The position numbers were made by a program, and so were the translations under genes. A stretch of 64,000 nt of DNA from SZUA-36 sp963727635 (GTDB lineage: Bacteria; Pseudomonadota; Gammaproteobacteria; Xanthomonadales; SZUA-36): assembly GCA_963727635.1 (NCBI GenBank), contig CAVSHP010000015.1:806001-870000 (forward strand), in the 5' to 3' direction. Within the stretch, counting starts at the first letter, position 1, and each line of letters begins with the position of its first letter. Shown here one piece after another: positions 9,983 through 18,401 of the stretch. The notes below the pieces were generated by a model, which made no database searches, was not told the origin of the DNA, and saw only the letters and a list, made by a program, of their open reading frames with translations.

Positions 9983-11495
9983 ATGAAAAGAAGAGAATTT
10001 TGCAAGACTTCACTGGCTGCCGGCGTGGCGGCCGCTTATCCGTTCATGATCAATGCCGCATTCGCGCAAAGAAACATCGCCGCCGTCTCGCTGGATGGCG
10101 CTGCGATCGAACTCGAACAGGCGGCCGTCAAGGGGCTCGCAGAAAAGATGGAAGGTGTATTGCTGATGCAGGGCGATATGCAATATGACACTGTCGCGAA
10201 AGTTATGGAACGGCATGTGGGATAAGCACCCGGCGCTGATCGCCCGTTGCGCCAGTGTCGAAGACGTTCGCAACTCGGTGACCTTTGCAGCCAGGCGGAA
10301 TCTCCTGGTCTGCGGTCAGGGGCGGCGGGCACAGCTGGCCCGGCAAGTCGGTTTGTGACGGCGGCTTGATGATCGACCTGGCCGATATGCACACGGTGAC
10401 GGTCGACCCGGTCAAGCGGCGGGCCTATGCACAGGGCGGCGCCCTTTTGAATGGACTGGACATGGCTTCATTGCAGCACGGCCTGGTCACCACCGCCGGC
10501 GTGGTATCACACACCGGCGTTGGCGGTTTCACGCTGGGCGGTGGCTTTGGCCGCCTGAACCGCAAGTACGGGCTGGCCATCGATAACCTGGTTTCAGTTC
10601 AGATCGTGACCGCAGACGGCAAGGTTCGCACCGTCAACGCCGGAGCAGCATCCGGATCTTTTCTGGGCCGTACGTGGTGGCGGCGGCAATTTTGGTGTTG
10701 CAACCCAGTTTGAATACCAACTGCACCCCTTCGACCGCAACGTACTTTCCGGCACGATCATGTGGCCCATCGAGCAGGCCCGCGAGGTGCTCGATTTCTA
10801 TACCAGTGGTATGTCGGGCTTGTCAGATGACCTGTACGTTGGCCCGGTCATGATGACCATTGCCGGATAGTCGGATCGGTAGTTCGCAATGGAAGTGGTG
10901 TATGCGGGTGACCCGGCTGCCGGCGAAAAAGAACTGGCGCCGTTGCGCGCAATCGGAACACCCGATGGAAGACGGCGTCAAGATGCAGGATTACATGGTC
11001 ATGCAGACCCAGGAAGACGGTACGCTTGCGCACGGTGTGCGGTCTTATGCAAAGAACGGGATGGCAAAAGAAGTGACACCGGCATTGGTGGACGCAATGA
11101 TCGAATCCTTTGTCCCGAATCCAAACCTGATGTTTTTCACCCATACATCCGGTGGCGCCGTCAGCCGTGTTCCCGAACTGGCGACGGCGTTTCCACACCG
11201 TAACGCCCAAACGATGATCGCGGTGGCTGGCGTATGGATGGATCCTGCCATGGATGACGAGCTGATTGCGACCGCGCGCCAGTGGTTCAACCAACTCGAA
11301 CCGTTTACCGGCGGCTACTACTGGAATATCGATTTCGACGAGGCCGGATCCGGTGGTAAGAATTACGGTCCGGCCTATGAACGGCTGTCAGAAATCAAGG
11401 GTAAATACGATCCGGGAAATCTGTTCCGGTTGAACCGGAATATCCAGCCGGCGGCTGAGCTTTCAAGTAAGCAAATGGGTCAAGGGAGCGTTTAA
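9983..11495 (+). pseudogene. Tat-exported FAD-linked (BBE-type) oxidase, heavily degraded
   Basis: Joined across frames this is a berberine-bridge-type oxidase. It has a Tat signal (MKRREFCKTSLAAG), the FAD_binding_4 core (RGGGHSWPGKSVCDGG, GVVSHTGVGGFTLGGGFGRL, LFWAVRGGGGNFG) and the BBE tail (YDPGNLFRLNRNI). Frames change near 10210, 10290, 10645 and 10965, and two in-frame TAG codons lie at 10868 and 10877. The normal family length of about 480-500 residues matches the full span. Such enzymes oxidise sugars or alcohols using a covalently bound FAD; the His of GGGHSW, a usual attachment residue, is kept. The combination of stops and shifts makes real decay more likely than a single read error. 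Confidence 0.8.
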
Positions 11496-11579
11496 AAAGC
11501 TTGGCGACGCGGTTCGGGATGTGATGTGTGCAATGCGAACGCCGTGATCGCGCCAATTCACGGACATGCCGACCGGCCA

Positions 11580-11990
11580 TTAATCTTTGTCGGTCTTTTT
11601 GTTTTTTTCGAGTTCGTGGATCGTTTTGATATAACACTGTGAAAGGTGCCTGGAACTATCCCGCACCAGCAGTTTGTCCTTGTCGGTCAATAATCCAATG
11701 GTGGTGCTGAAGCTGATCAAACTGGCGTTTAGCACGCCGTTACACGAAGTACGCAATGTCACCAGGTAGTTGCGTGATGCACCGAAATTAAACACCACGT
11801 GTTTCAGGTCAACGCTGTTCCAGCCATTGATCTGGAAGTTATTGATGCGCTTGACGGGTTGGCCGATGGTATAGCCAAGTTTCGCCAGTTTTTCTTCCAG
11901 CGGAACCGAGTCGGCCGGGTTGCTGGCACAGGCATACAAGATTAACACCGGAATGACGACGGAAAAAATATTCAAAAATCTATGTTTCAT
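11580..11990 (-). CDS. DUF6491-family lipoprotein
   Basis: A 136-residue protein with a hydrophobic signal (FLNIFSVVIPVLILYACA) ending in a lipobox (LYAC, Cys21), so it is a probable lipoprotein. The body INNFQINGWNSVDLKHVVF and YLVTLRTSC matches the DUF6491 pattern, a small envelope family of unknown role. GGAGG lies eight bases before the ATG. It follows the CIA30 gene by 40 bases on the same strand, so the two likely form an operon that is divergent from the B12-type regulator. Confidence 0.75.
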   Translation of the reverse strand: MKHRFLNIFSVVIPVLILYACASNPADSVPLEEKLAKLGYTIGQPVKRINNFQINGWNSVDLKHVVFNFGASRNYLVTLRTSCNGVLNASLISFSTTIGLLTDKDKLLVRDSSRHLSQCYIKTIHELEKNKKTDKD

Positions 11991-12030
11991 TTACTGATCC
12001 TCCGGACTTCTCAGTTTGAAAATTTTACCG

Positions 12031-12552
12031 TCATTCGTTCATTGAGTCAGCGTTCTTCAATATTTCCATTTTCAGCACCGAAAGCGAAAACCTGCCTTCA
12101 ATTTTATCGGCGATCAAAAAGCCGACCTGCCTGATCATGGTGGGATTGATGTTACCCGCGTGTTTAACCATACGGCCCCGCAAAACGGCCTCGAATTCGG
12201 CGTAGGGCAGTTCGATTACCTGTATCGATCCGTCTGTGGAAAACTCATGTCGCCAGGCTATGCCGTCAAAATTATGCTCCTGGCGCAAGCGCAACTGGTA
12301 ACGGCGGCCATCACCTTTGACGGTCAGCCTGATGCCGCGGGAGTGTGCAAAGTCCTCGCTGACCGGTCTGCGAACCGACGAGAACCCGCCATTGTTGCGC
12401 AGTGACAACACCCCCTGAAAATTCAAGCCTTCGTCTGACGACACCATGTTGCCGGATGACATGCCGCCCATCACGCCATCATTGATGGCATACCAGGGTT
12501 CGATTGACAGCTGCATAACTGTAGCTGTTTCCATCATTGCTGAATTGCTCAT
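12031..12552 (-). CDS. CIA30-family (NDUFAF1-like) protein
   Basis: The product (173 residues from ATG 12552) shows the CIA30 beta-sandwich signature WYAINDGVMGGMSSG followed by FQGVLSLRNNGGFSSVR and ends VGFLIADKIEGRFSLSVLKMEI. In mitochondria CIA30 assists complex I assembly; bacterial members are uncharacterised carbohydrate-binding-like proteins, and they are often found in photolyase or lipid-stress clusters. The start at 12552 is chosen because GGAAG lies seven bases upstream. The TTG at 12567 has no such site. Its promoter region overlaps the 11-bp repeats described separately, so it is probably controlled by the adjacent MerR-type regulator. Confidence 0.85.
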   Translation of the reverse strand: MSNSAMMETATVMQLSIEPWYAINDGVMGGMSSGNMVSSDEGLNFQGVLSLRNNGGFSSVRRPVSEDFAHSRGIRLTVKGDGRRYQLRLRQEHNFDGIAWRHEFSTDGSIQVIELPYAEFEAVLRGRMVKHAGNINPTMIRQVGFLIADKIEGRFSLSVLKMEILKNADSMNE

Positions 12553-12576
12553 TTTGCTTCTTCCCAAAAATAATAT

Positions 12577-12634
12577 TTGACAATGTATAAGTATTGTACA
12601 AGAATATGCGTCAGATGAAACGAATTCTTGTACG
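12577..12634. promoter_or_regulatory. Candidate CarH/LitR-type operator overlapping promoters
   Basis: Two perfectly abutting 11-bp direct repeats, TGTATAAGTAT (12584-12594) and TGTACAAGAAT (12595-12605), are followed by an inverted copy ATTCTTGTACG (12624-12634). On the plus strand they fill the spacer and -10 of a promoter-like TTGACA (12577) - 17 bp - AAGAAT. On the minus strand TTGTAC can serve as a -35 for the CIA30 gene. CarH-type MerR proteins are known to bind tandem 11-bp direct repeats that overlap promoters. The regulator gene starts 250 bases to the right. Confidence 0.6.
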
Positions 12635-12799
12635 TTTTGGAGTGACGGAGCCTCTATATTGACTCCCCCACTGAGTTAATTTGGGTAATTACTGGTTTTT
12701 CTGTGTGTTGCAACCCCAATTGGCGCGGCCCGCCCGGGGCTTTTTTAAAGTAACACGAGACCGGTCAGCGATCTTGAACGGCTTAGTGTGAAATGGAAA

Positions 12800-12810
12800 T
12801 GTATAAGATT
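12800..12810 (+). promoter_or_regulatory. Single 11-bp operator-like repeat upstream of the regulator gene
   Basis: TGTATAAGATT matches the TGTAYAAGWWT pattern of the larger operator and lies 47 bases before the MerR-type start codon. The TATAAG inside it could be a -10 element, which would allow autoregulation. One copy alone is weak evidence. Confidence 0.4.
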
Positions 12811-12856
12811 ATCTTTTTGGAAACTTTAACAGCAAAGCATCATTAGGAATATCTGA

Positions 12857-13792
12857 ATGAGCAAGCGTGAAAGGATCACCGAAGCAACAGAGACTGCGCT
12901 GTACCCGATACGCACGGTCTCAGAACTGACCCGCGTCAATGCCATCACGCTGCGTGCCTGGGAGAGGCGGTATGGTCTTTTCGAGCCGGTGCGCAAGGCC
13001 AGTGGTCATCGCTTGTACACCCAGGAACATATCGACCTGATTACGCGCGTGGTCGGGCTGCTTGATCGGGGAATGCGCATCGGGCAGATCAAGGCGCAAC
13101 TCGAAGCCGAAGCCGGCGCCAAGATAACGTCTGCAGGAAATAACGCCACAACCAGCGATGGCTGGACACGCTCAATCGAGCGGATGATTGCCGCCGTCAT
13201 CCAGTTCGATGAGGTAGGGCTCGAACGAGCTTATGGAAACGCGCTTTCGCTGTATCCCGCCGACGAGGTGACCAACAGGCTGCTGATGCCACTGCTGCAG
13301 GAACTTGGTCGCAGGTGGGAGCAGGGCCAGGGCAGTGTCGCCGAAGAACATTTTTTTGGCTTTTATCTGCGCAACAAGCTGGGTGCTCGGTTTCACCACA
13401 GACCCAAGACGAATTCCGGCAGCAGGCTGTTACTGTCCTGCCTGCCGGGCGACCGGCATGAAACGGGTCTTCTGCTGTTTGCGCTGAGCGCCAATATTGC
13501 CGGTTATCGCACCATCCTGCTAGGCGCTGATATGCCACTTGATGAGCTGCCCGCCGTGGCGCGCAAAACCGGCTGCCGTGCCATCGTTCTGTCCGGAATA
13601 TTGCTGCCGGGATCGGAGTTGCTAAACGAGGCACTTCCCGACCTGGCCAGGCGCTCTGATGTACCGCTTTTCATGGGTGGGGTTGCATCGGTAAAGGTAC
13701 ACGATGCGCTAAAACGAGCCGGAATCACATCGCTTGGATCCGATTTAAACACAGGGCTGGCGCGTTTACTCGACGCCGTGCCCGCTGAATAA
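12857..13792 (+). CDS. MerR-family regulator with B12-binding domain (CarH/LitR-like photoreceptor)
   Basis: This 311-residue protein has an N-terminal MerR winged helix (residues 17-85; ITLRAWERRYGLFEPVR, GHRLYTQEHIDLI), a helical middle domain and a C-terminal cobalamin-binding Rossmann domain. The middle domain has W154, nine residues, then E164-H165, the W-x9-EH motif that caps adenosylcobalamin in CarH. The B12 domain has D199-R-H201-E-T-G204 (DxHxxG), whose His can ligate cobalt. In known CarH/LitR proteins the dark AdoCbl form is a DNA-bound repressor, and light breaks the Co-C bond and releases it. AGGA lies eight bases before the ATG. It heads the lipid-modification operon and is its likely regulator. 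Confidence 0.92.
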   Translation: MSKRERITEATETALYPIRTVSELTRVNAITLRAWERRYGLFEPVRKASGHRLYTQEHIDLITRVVGLLDRGMRIGQIKAQLEAEAGAKITSAGNNATTSDGWTRSIERMIAAVIQFDEVGLERAYGNALSLYPADEVTNRLLMPLLQELGRRWEQGQGSVAEEHFFGFYLRNKLGARFHHRPKTNSGSRLLLSCLPGDRHETGLLLFALSANIAGYRTILLGADMPLDELPAVARKTGCRAIVLSGILLPGSELLNEALPDLARRSDVPLFMGGVASVKVHDALKRAGITSLGSDLNTGLARLLDAVPAE

Positions 13793-13807
13793 AGGAATGT
13801 AGAGAAC

Positions 13808-14908
13808 ATGCAGCAAACAACAAAAGCCGGGCAGCTGAAGCCGGAAAAATCAGCTGGTGCAATTGGCTGGGCCGAGATGGGCCTGGTGCCGGACCGGGTC
13901 ATCCGTGCCGGCATACGGCGCCTCAACCGGCAGCGTCTGGAGGATATTCATGCCGATGACCCGGAAATATCTTGTGCCGGGTTGACGGACTTTGTCGAAA
14001 GCATGAATGTAGCGGAAATAGCGCCGTTGCCGGAACTGGCCAACGAGCAACACTACGAGGTCCCCGCTGACTTCTTCGGCCTGGTCATGGGTGATCACCG
14101 TAAATACAGCAGTTGCTATTGGCAGGACGCCACACAGAGCCTGTCCCAGGCCGAGTCGGAAGCGTTGCGGCTGACCTGTCTGCACGCCGAAATTGAAGAT
14201 GGCATGCAGGTGCTTGAACTCGGCTGTGGCTGGGGTTCGCTGAGCCTGTGGATGGCGGCACAATATCCGGCCTGCACGATCGTTTCGGTTTCCAATTCAA
14301 ACAGCCAGCGCGAGTACATCACGGCGCAGGCCGCAGAACGTGGCCTCGACAACATCTCGGTCATTACCTGCGACATGAATGATTTCGACACGGAACTGCG
14401 TTTCGATCGCGTCGTATCGGTCGAAATGTTCGAACACATGCGCAATTACCGGGAACTTTACCGCCGTATCAGCACCTGGCTGCAGCCGGGTGGCAAGTTT
14501 TTCAAACACATATTTTGCCACCGTAACTGTGTCTACGAGTTTGTCGACCAGGGTCCCAGCGACTGGATGAGCCGGCACTTTTTCTCCGGCGGAATCATGC
14601 CGAGCGATGATCTGCCGTTGCGTTTTCAGCAGCATTTGCAATTGCTCAGGCAATGGCGCTGGAACGGTCGGCATTATGAGAAGACGGCCAATGCCTGGCT
14701 GCAGAACATGGATGCGCATAAAGAGCGGATCATGCCGATCCTGGCCGCGACTTACGGAAACCGGGATGCCGGAAAATGGTTCATGCGCTGGCGCATCTTT
14801 TTCATGGCCTGTGCCGAGCTGTTCGGACATGAAAACGGCCAGGAATGGTACGTCAGCCATTACCTGTTTGAACGCAATGGTGAAACCGCCGGGGCAGTGA
14901 ATTCGTGA
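13808..14908 (+). CDS. CFA-synthase-like SAM-dependent methyltransferase
   Basis: The 366-residue product has a short N-terminal region, the lipid-site-like phrase HYEVPADFF (82-90) and YSSCYW (100-105), and then the SAM-binding motif LELGCGWGS (136-144) with D-x-D-like positions and VVSVEMFEHM further on. It belongs to the cyclopropane-fatty-acid synthase superfamily. It is shorter than classical Cfa and closer to the branch that includes coclaurine-N-methyltransferase-like proteins. Likely substrates are unsaturated acyl chains of phospholipids. It starts 15 bases after the regulator and overlaps DUF2878 by 4 bases. It could add a second methyl group, as FufM does in furan fatty-acid synthesis; this is inference. 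Confidence 0.85.
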   Translation: MQQTTKAGQLKPEKSAGAIGWAEMGLVPDRVIRAGIRRLNRQRLEDIHADDPEISCAGLTDFVESMNVAEIAPLPELANEQHYEVPADFFGLVMGDHRKYSSCYWQDATQSLSQAESEALRLTCLHAEIEDGMQVLELGCGWGSLSLWMAAQYPACTIVSVSNSNSQREYITAQAAERGLDNISVITCDMNDFDTELRFDRVVSVEMFEHMRNYRELYRRISTWLQPGGKFFKHIFCHRNCVYEFVDQGPSDWMSRHFFSGGIMPSDDLPLRFQQHLQLLRQWRWNGRHYEKTANAWLQNMDAHKERIMPILAATYGNRDAGKWFMRWRIFFMACAELFGHENGQEWYVSHYLFERNGETAGAVNS

Positions 14909-15468
14909 TGCGCACCCTGGTCAATTTTATCGCTTTCCAGGTGGGCTGGTTTGCCTGTGTAGTCGGCGCAGCCAATGGTATGTCATGGGCGGGTGTGCTG
15001 GTTGCCGGCCTGGTGATCGGCCTGCACCTGGCAATCGCCGCAGGTCCGCGACAGGAATTACGCCTGGTGTTAGTGGCGCTGGTCATGGGCCTGGTTTTTG
15101 ACAGCCTGCTGGTCATGAGTGGCTGGCTGCAATACGCCGGTGGCGCGGCATTTGCGGGCATGGCGCCGGTCTGGATCCTGGCGATGTGGGCCCTGTTTGC
15201 AACCACCCTGAACGTATCCATGGGCTGGCTAAAAAACAAGCCCGGTCTGGCGGTGCTGATGGGTGCGATCTTCGGTCCCCTGAGTTACATGGCGGGGCAG
15301 CGTCTGGGCGCACTTGTATTTGTTGACTTCAAAGCAGCCATCATCACATTGATGTTCACCTGGGCGCTGGCGATGCCGTTGCTGATGCTGGCCGCCGCCC
15401 GTTTTAACGGCATTCGCCAGTCGCAGCAGGCCTTGTCGCAACGCGCCTCGTCGAGGGCTGAGGCGTGA
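14905..15468 (+). CDS. DUF2878-family membrane protein
   Basis: A 187-residue protein with about five to six membrane helices (FQVGWFACVVGAA, GVLVAGLVIGLHLAIA, PVWILAMWALFATTL, and others). The motifs WILAMWALFATTLNVSMGWL and GPLSYMAGQRLGAL are characteristic of DUF2878. Function is unknown. The family recurs next to CFA synthases and DUF1295 genes. The start overlaps the upstream stop (GTGA), and either GTG 14905 or ATG 14908 could be used. Translational coupling within the operon is likely. Confidence 0.8.
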   Translation: MMRTLVNFIAFQVGWFACVVGAANGMSWAGVLVAGLVIGLHLAIAAGPRQELRLVLVALVMGLVFDSLLVMSGWLQYAGGAAFAGMAPVWILAMWALFATTLNVSMGWLKNKPGLAVLMGAIFGPLSYMAGQRLGALVFVDFKAAIITLMFTWALAMPLLMLAAARFNGIRQSQQALSQRASSRAEA

Positions 15469-16256
15469 TGATCGACTGGATCGCCTTTCTGTACTCGGGT
15501 GCCGCGCTGCTCGGCGTAGCCGTGGTTTTCTGGCTGGTCAGCCTGCTGCGCAATGACGTCAGTATCGTCGATTCATTGTGGTCGTTGATGTTCCTGCTGG
15601 CAGCAGGTGTATATGCCGGCTTGGGTGATACTAACGGTCCGCGAACGTTTGTCGTGCTGGTGCTGGTCGCCATCTGGGCGCTGCGTTTGTCGGCTTACAT
15701 CAGCTGGCGTAATCATGGACAGCCGGAGGATTACCGCTACCGGGAAATCCGTTCCAACAACCAGCCCGGGTTCCGTTACAAGAGCCTCTACATCGTGTTT
15801 ATTTTACAGGCGCTGCTGGCGTGGATTATCAGCCTGCCGCTGGCTGCGGCCATCAGCGGACCGGCGCAGATCGGTGTGCTCGATTATGCGGGCATTGCGC
15901 TGTGGGTCGTGGGCGTGGTTTTCGAAGCGCTGGGTGACCTGCAACTTTCACGTTTTCGCAAGGATCCCGCCAACAAGGGCAAGGTGCTGGACACCGGTCT
16001 GTGGCGTTATACGCGGCATCCCAACTATTTTGGCAACTTCACACTGTGGTGGGGTTTTTACCTGATCGCACTGTCGGCCGGTGGCTGGTGGAGCATCGTT
16101 TCACCGTTGCTGATGAGCTTCCTGCTGCTGAAGGTATCCGGTGTCGCATTGCTGGAAAAAGATATCAGCGCGCGCAGACCCGAATATCAGCGCTACATCC
16201 GACGCACCAATGCGTTTTTCCCCGCTTCGCCGCGCCAGGACACAGGAGCAATTTGA
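15465..16256 (+). CDS. DUF1295 steroid-5-alpha-reductase-like membrane protein
   Basis: This 263-residue multi-pass protein has about seven hydrophobic segments. Its C-terminal half carries the DUF1295/isoprenylcysteine-methyltransferase-like signature: FRKDPANKGKVLDTGLWRYTRHPNYFGNFTLWWG, then RRPEYQRYIRRTNAFFP. The R-HPNYFG motif binds NADPH in steroid 5-alpha reductases and SAM in related ICMT enzymes. Here it may reduce a lipid double bond or act as a lipid methylase. It overlaps DUF2878 by four bases, so the two are coupled. Confidence 0.85.
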   Translation: MMIDWIAFLYSGAALLGVAVVFWLVSLLRNDVSIVDSLWSLMFLLAAGVYAGLGDTNGPRTFVVLVLVAIWALRLSAYISWRNHGQPEDYRYREIRSNNQPGFRYKSLYIVFILQALLAWIISLPLAAAISGPAQIGVLDYAGIALWVVGVVFEALGDLQLSRFRKDPANKGKVLDTGLWRYTRHPNYFGNFTLWWGFYLIALSAGGWWSIVSPLLMSFLLLKVSGVALLEKDISARRPEYQRYIRRTNAFFPASPRQDTGAI

Positions 16257-16259
16257 GCC

Positions 16260-16889
16260 ATGTTCAACAGAATCATTTTAACCATCATGTTAGTGGCACA
16301 GGCAGGTTTCGCTGTTGCGGCAGACCAGGCATGGCGCTTTCGGGTTTACCTCGATGACAAGGAAATCGGTTATCACGATTTTACGCTCGAGGAAGCTGGT
16401 AACCGGCAAAGACTGAAGAGTGAAGCCAGTTTTGAGTACCGCCTGCTGTTCGTGAAATTGTACGGCTATGAACATGAAAACACCGAGACCTGGAGCGGTA
16501 ACTGCCTCACCGGTATCGAATCACGGACCGATGCCAATGGCAAACCCTACCGGGTCAGTGGGTCTATCGAGGGTGACCGGTTCGTGCTCAACGGTGCTTC
16601 AGGTGAGGTCGAACTGCCGTCATGCAGCATGAGCTTTGCCTATTGGAACCCGGTCTTCCTGCAACAGGAACGCCTGATCAATACACAAAACGGCGAGGTA
16701 GTGGATATCGAAGTCAGCGAACCCGAACGGGTTGAGCTCGAAGTGCGTGGCGTTATGCAGCCCGCCTGGCGTTACCAGCTGGGCGCCGGCGAGATGAAAA
16801 TTGAACTTTGGTACTCGGAAGACCACGAGTGGCTTGCGCTGGAAACCGAAGCCAGCGGCGGACGCCGTCTTCGTTACCAGTTACTTTGA
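16260..16889 (+). CDS. DUF6134-like secreted protein
   Basis: The 209-residue product has a clear signal peptide (FNRIILTIMLVAQAGFAVA, cleavage after AVA-A). The mature part begins WRFRVYLDDKEIGYHDFTL, which fits the DUF6134 pattern. It is predicted to be periplasmic and rich in beta strands. There are no catalytic motifs that I can name. It lies three bases after the DUF1295 gene and before the lipocalin, suggesting a role in handling or transporting modified lipids in the envelope. Confidence 0.65.
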   Translation: MFNRIILTIMLVAQAGFAVAADQAWRFRVYLDDKEIGYHDFTLEEAGNRQRLKSEASFEYRLLFVKLYGYEHENTETWSGNCLTGIESRTDANGKPYRVSGSIEGDRFVLNGASGEVELPSCSMSFAYWNPVFLQQERLINTQNGEVVDIEVSEPERVELEVRGVMQPAWRYQLGAGEMKIELWYSEDHEWLALETEASGGRRLRYQLL

Positions 16890-16973
16890 ATATTGGAGAA
16901 TCAGAATTGAAAAACTCTACTTCGCGCGGTCGTTTATGCAGCGCTTGCCTTCACCGTCTCGGCCTGTAGCCAC

Positions 16974-17405
16974 GTGGAGCCATTGCAGACAGTCGGGCAT
17001 GTCGACATCGAGCGCTTCATGGGTGATTGGTACGTGATCGCCAACATTCCGACGGCGATCGAGAAGGGTGCGCACAACGCGGTTGAATCCTACCGTCTGG
17101 ATGATGACGGCAGTATCGCCACCACCTTTACATTCAGGGACGGCAGTTTCGATGGCGAGCCCAAAACTTACCAGCCACGGGGGTTCATACGGGATGATTC
17201 GAACGCCGTCTGGGGTATGCAGTTCGTCTGGCCGATCAAGGCCGACTACCGCATCATCTACCTCGATGAGGACTACACGGTCACCGTCATCGGCCGCAAC
17301 AAGCGCGACTATGTCTGGATCATGGCGCGCGAGCCAAAGATCCCCGCGCAGGAATATGCCGGTCTGCTGGAGATGCTGAAAAGTCGTCGGTTACGACCCC
17401 GCTAA
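16974..17405 (+). CDS. Blc-type lipocalin lipoprotein; signal peptide frame disrupted
   Basis: The mature part shows the bacterial lipocalin fold: DIERFMGDWYVIANIP (the GxW motif), then NAVESYRLDDDGSIATTFTF and RDYVWIMARE. Such lipocalins carry fatty acids or lysophospholipids at the outer membrane. The same frame continues upstream of the GTG at 16974 through a lipoprotein signal (LRAVVYAALAFTVSACSH, lipobox VSAC), but it reaches a TGA at 16908. A TTG with GGAG upstream lies at 16907, out of frame across a run of five A. One base fewer or two more would give MKTLLRAVV or MKKTLLRAVV. The real gene probably starts at 16907. Confidence 0.82.
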   Translation: MEPLQTVGHVDIERFMGDWYVIANIPTAIEKGAHNAVESYRLDDDGSIATTFTFRDGSFDGEPKTYQPRGFIRDDSNAVWGMQFVWPIKADYRIIYLDEDYTVTVIGRNKRDYVWIMAREPKIPAQEYAGLLEMLKSRRLRPR

Positions 17406-17426
17406 AATTCAGCTGGTGCCGCAAAA

Positions 17427-18401
17427 ATGGTAGCAGTGGTGAAAAATTCCGCCTGGCGCCAATTGTGGGTCTCACTGTTGGCCTGGTTTGACAGCGCAGC
17501 TGTGGAATTGCCTGCAGACAGCCATGCCCGGCGTATCGACTGGTTGCGCACCGTGCCCTTCATCGCCATGCACCTGGCCTGCCTTGCGGTGATCTGGGTG
17601 GGCTGGAGCCCGGTCGCGGTCGGCATGGCTATTGCCCTGTACCTGCTGCGCATGTTTGCCATAACCGGTTTTTATCACCGCTATTTTTCACACCGGAGTT
17701 TCAAAACCTCGCGTGCGATACAGTTTATCTTTGCACTGATCGGCGCCGCCTCGGTGCAGCGTGGTCCGATCTGGTGGGCCGCGCATCACCGTCATCACCA
17801 TGCGACCACCGAGCGTGAGGACGATCCGCATTCACCGGTACACCATGGTCTGTGGTGGAGCCATACCGGCTGGTTTCTTTCACGGGGACATTTCAGGGTT
17901 CACGCAGAACGGGTCCGTGACCTGCACCGCTTTCCGGAACTGCGCTTCCTGGACCGTTTCGATATCGCCGTACCGGTTCTGCTGGCCCTCGGCCTGTTGC
18001 TGACCGGCAGCTTTCTTGAAATTCATGCGCCGCAACTGGGCACCAGTGGTGGGCAGATGCTGGTGTGGGGTTTCTTTATTTCTACCGTGGTCCTGTACCA
18101 CGGCACGTTCACGATCAATTCCCTGGCGCATCGCTGGGGCACAAGGCGTTATGCCACCGCTGATAACAGCCGCAACAATTTCTGGCTGGCCCTGCTGACG
18201 CTGGGTGAGGGCTGGCATAACAATCATCATCACTACCCGGTTTCGGTGAAGCAGGGTTTCTACTGGTGGGAAATCGATATGACCTATTACATTTTGCGCT
18301 TGCTGGCATCGCTGGGCCTGGTTTGGGATTTGAAGCCGGTGCCGGTCAAACACAGGGAATCCAACCGGCTCAACCCGTCACGCAGGAGACCTGGTCGATG
18401 A
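17427..18401 (+). CDS. Membrane fatty-acid desaturase (acyl-CoA desaturase type)
   Basis: This 324-residue protein has the three histidine boxes of the di-iron desaturases: HRYFSH (84-89), HRHHH (121-125) and HNNHHH (264-269), separated by hydrophobic segments (about 42-75 and 180-230). The chemistry is O2-dependent introduction of a double bond into an acyl chain. In this setting it could desaturate a methylated fatty acid, as UfaD does in furan fatty-acid synthesis, but assignment by position only is uncertain. It overlaps the next gene by four bases (ATGA). Confidence 0.92.
   Translation: MVAVVKNSAWRQLWVSLLAWFDSAAVELPADSHARRIDWLRTVPFIAMHLACLAVIWVGWSPVAVGMAIALYLLRMFAITGFYHRYFSHRSFKTSRAIQFIFALIGAASVQRGPIWWAAHHRHHHATTEREDDPHSPVHHGLWWSHTGWFLSRGHFRVHAERVRDLHRFPELRFLDRFDIAVPVLLALGLLLTGSFLEIHAPQLGTSGGQMLVWGFFISTVVLYHGTFTINSLAHRWGTRRYATADNSRNNFWLALLTLGEGWHNNHHHYPVSVKQGFYWWEIDMTYYILRLLASLGLVWDLKPVPVKHRESNRLNPSRRRPGR

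Noticed and set aside
12722..12748. GC-rich stretch followed by six T in the operator region
   Set aside because: The stem can be only about four bases long, and no gene ends just upstream on the plus strand, so a terminator is not supported.
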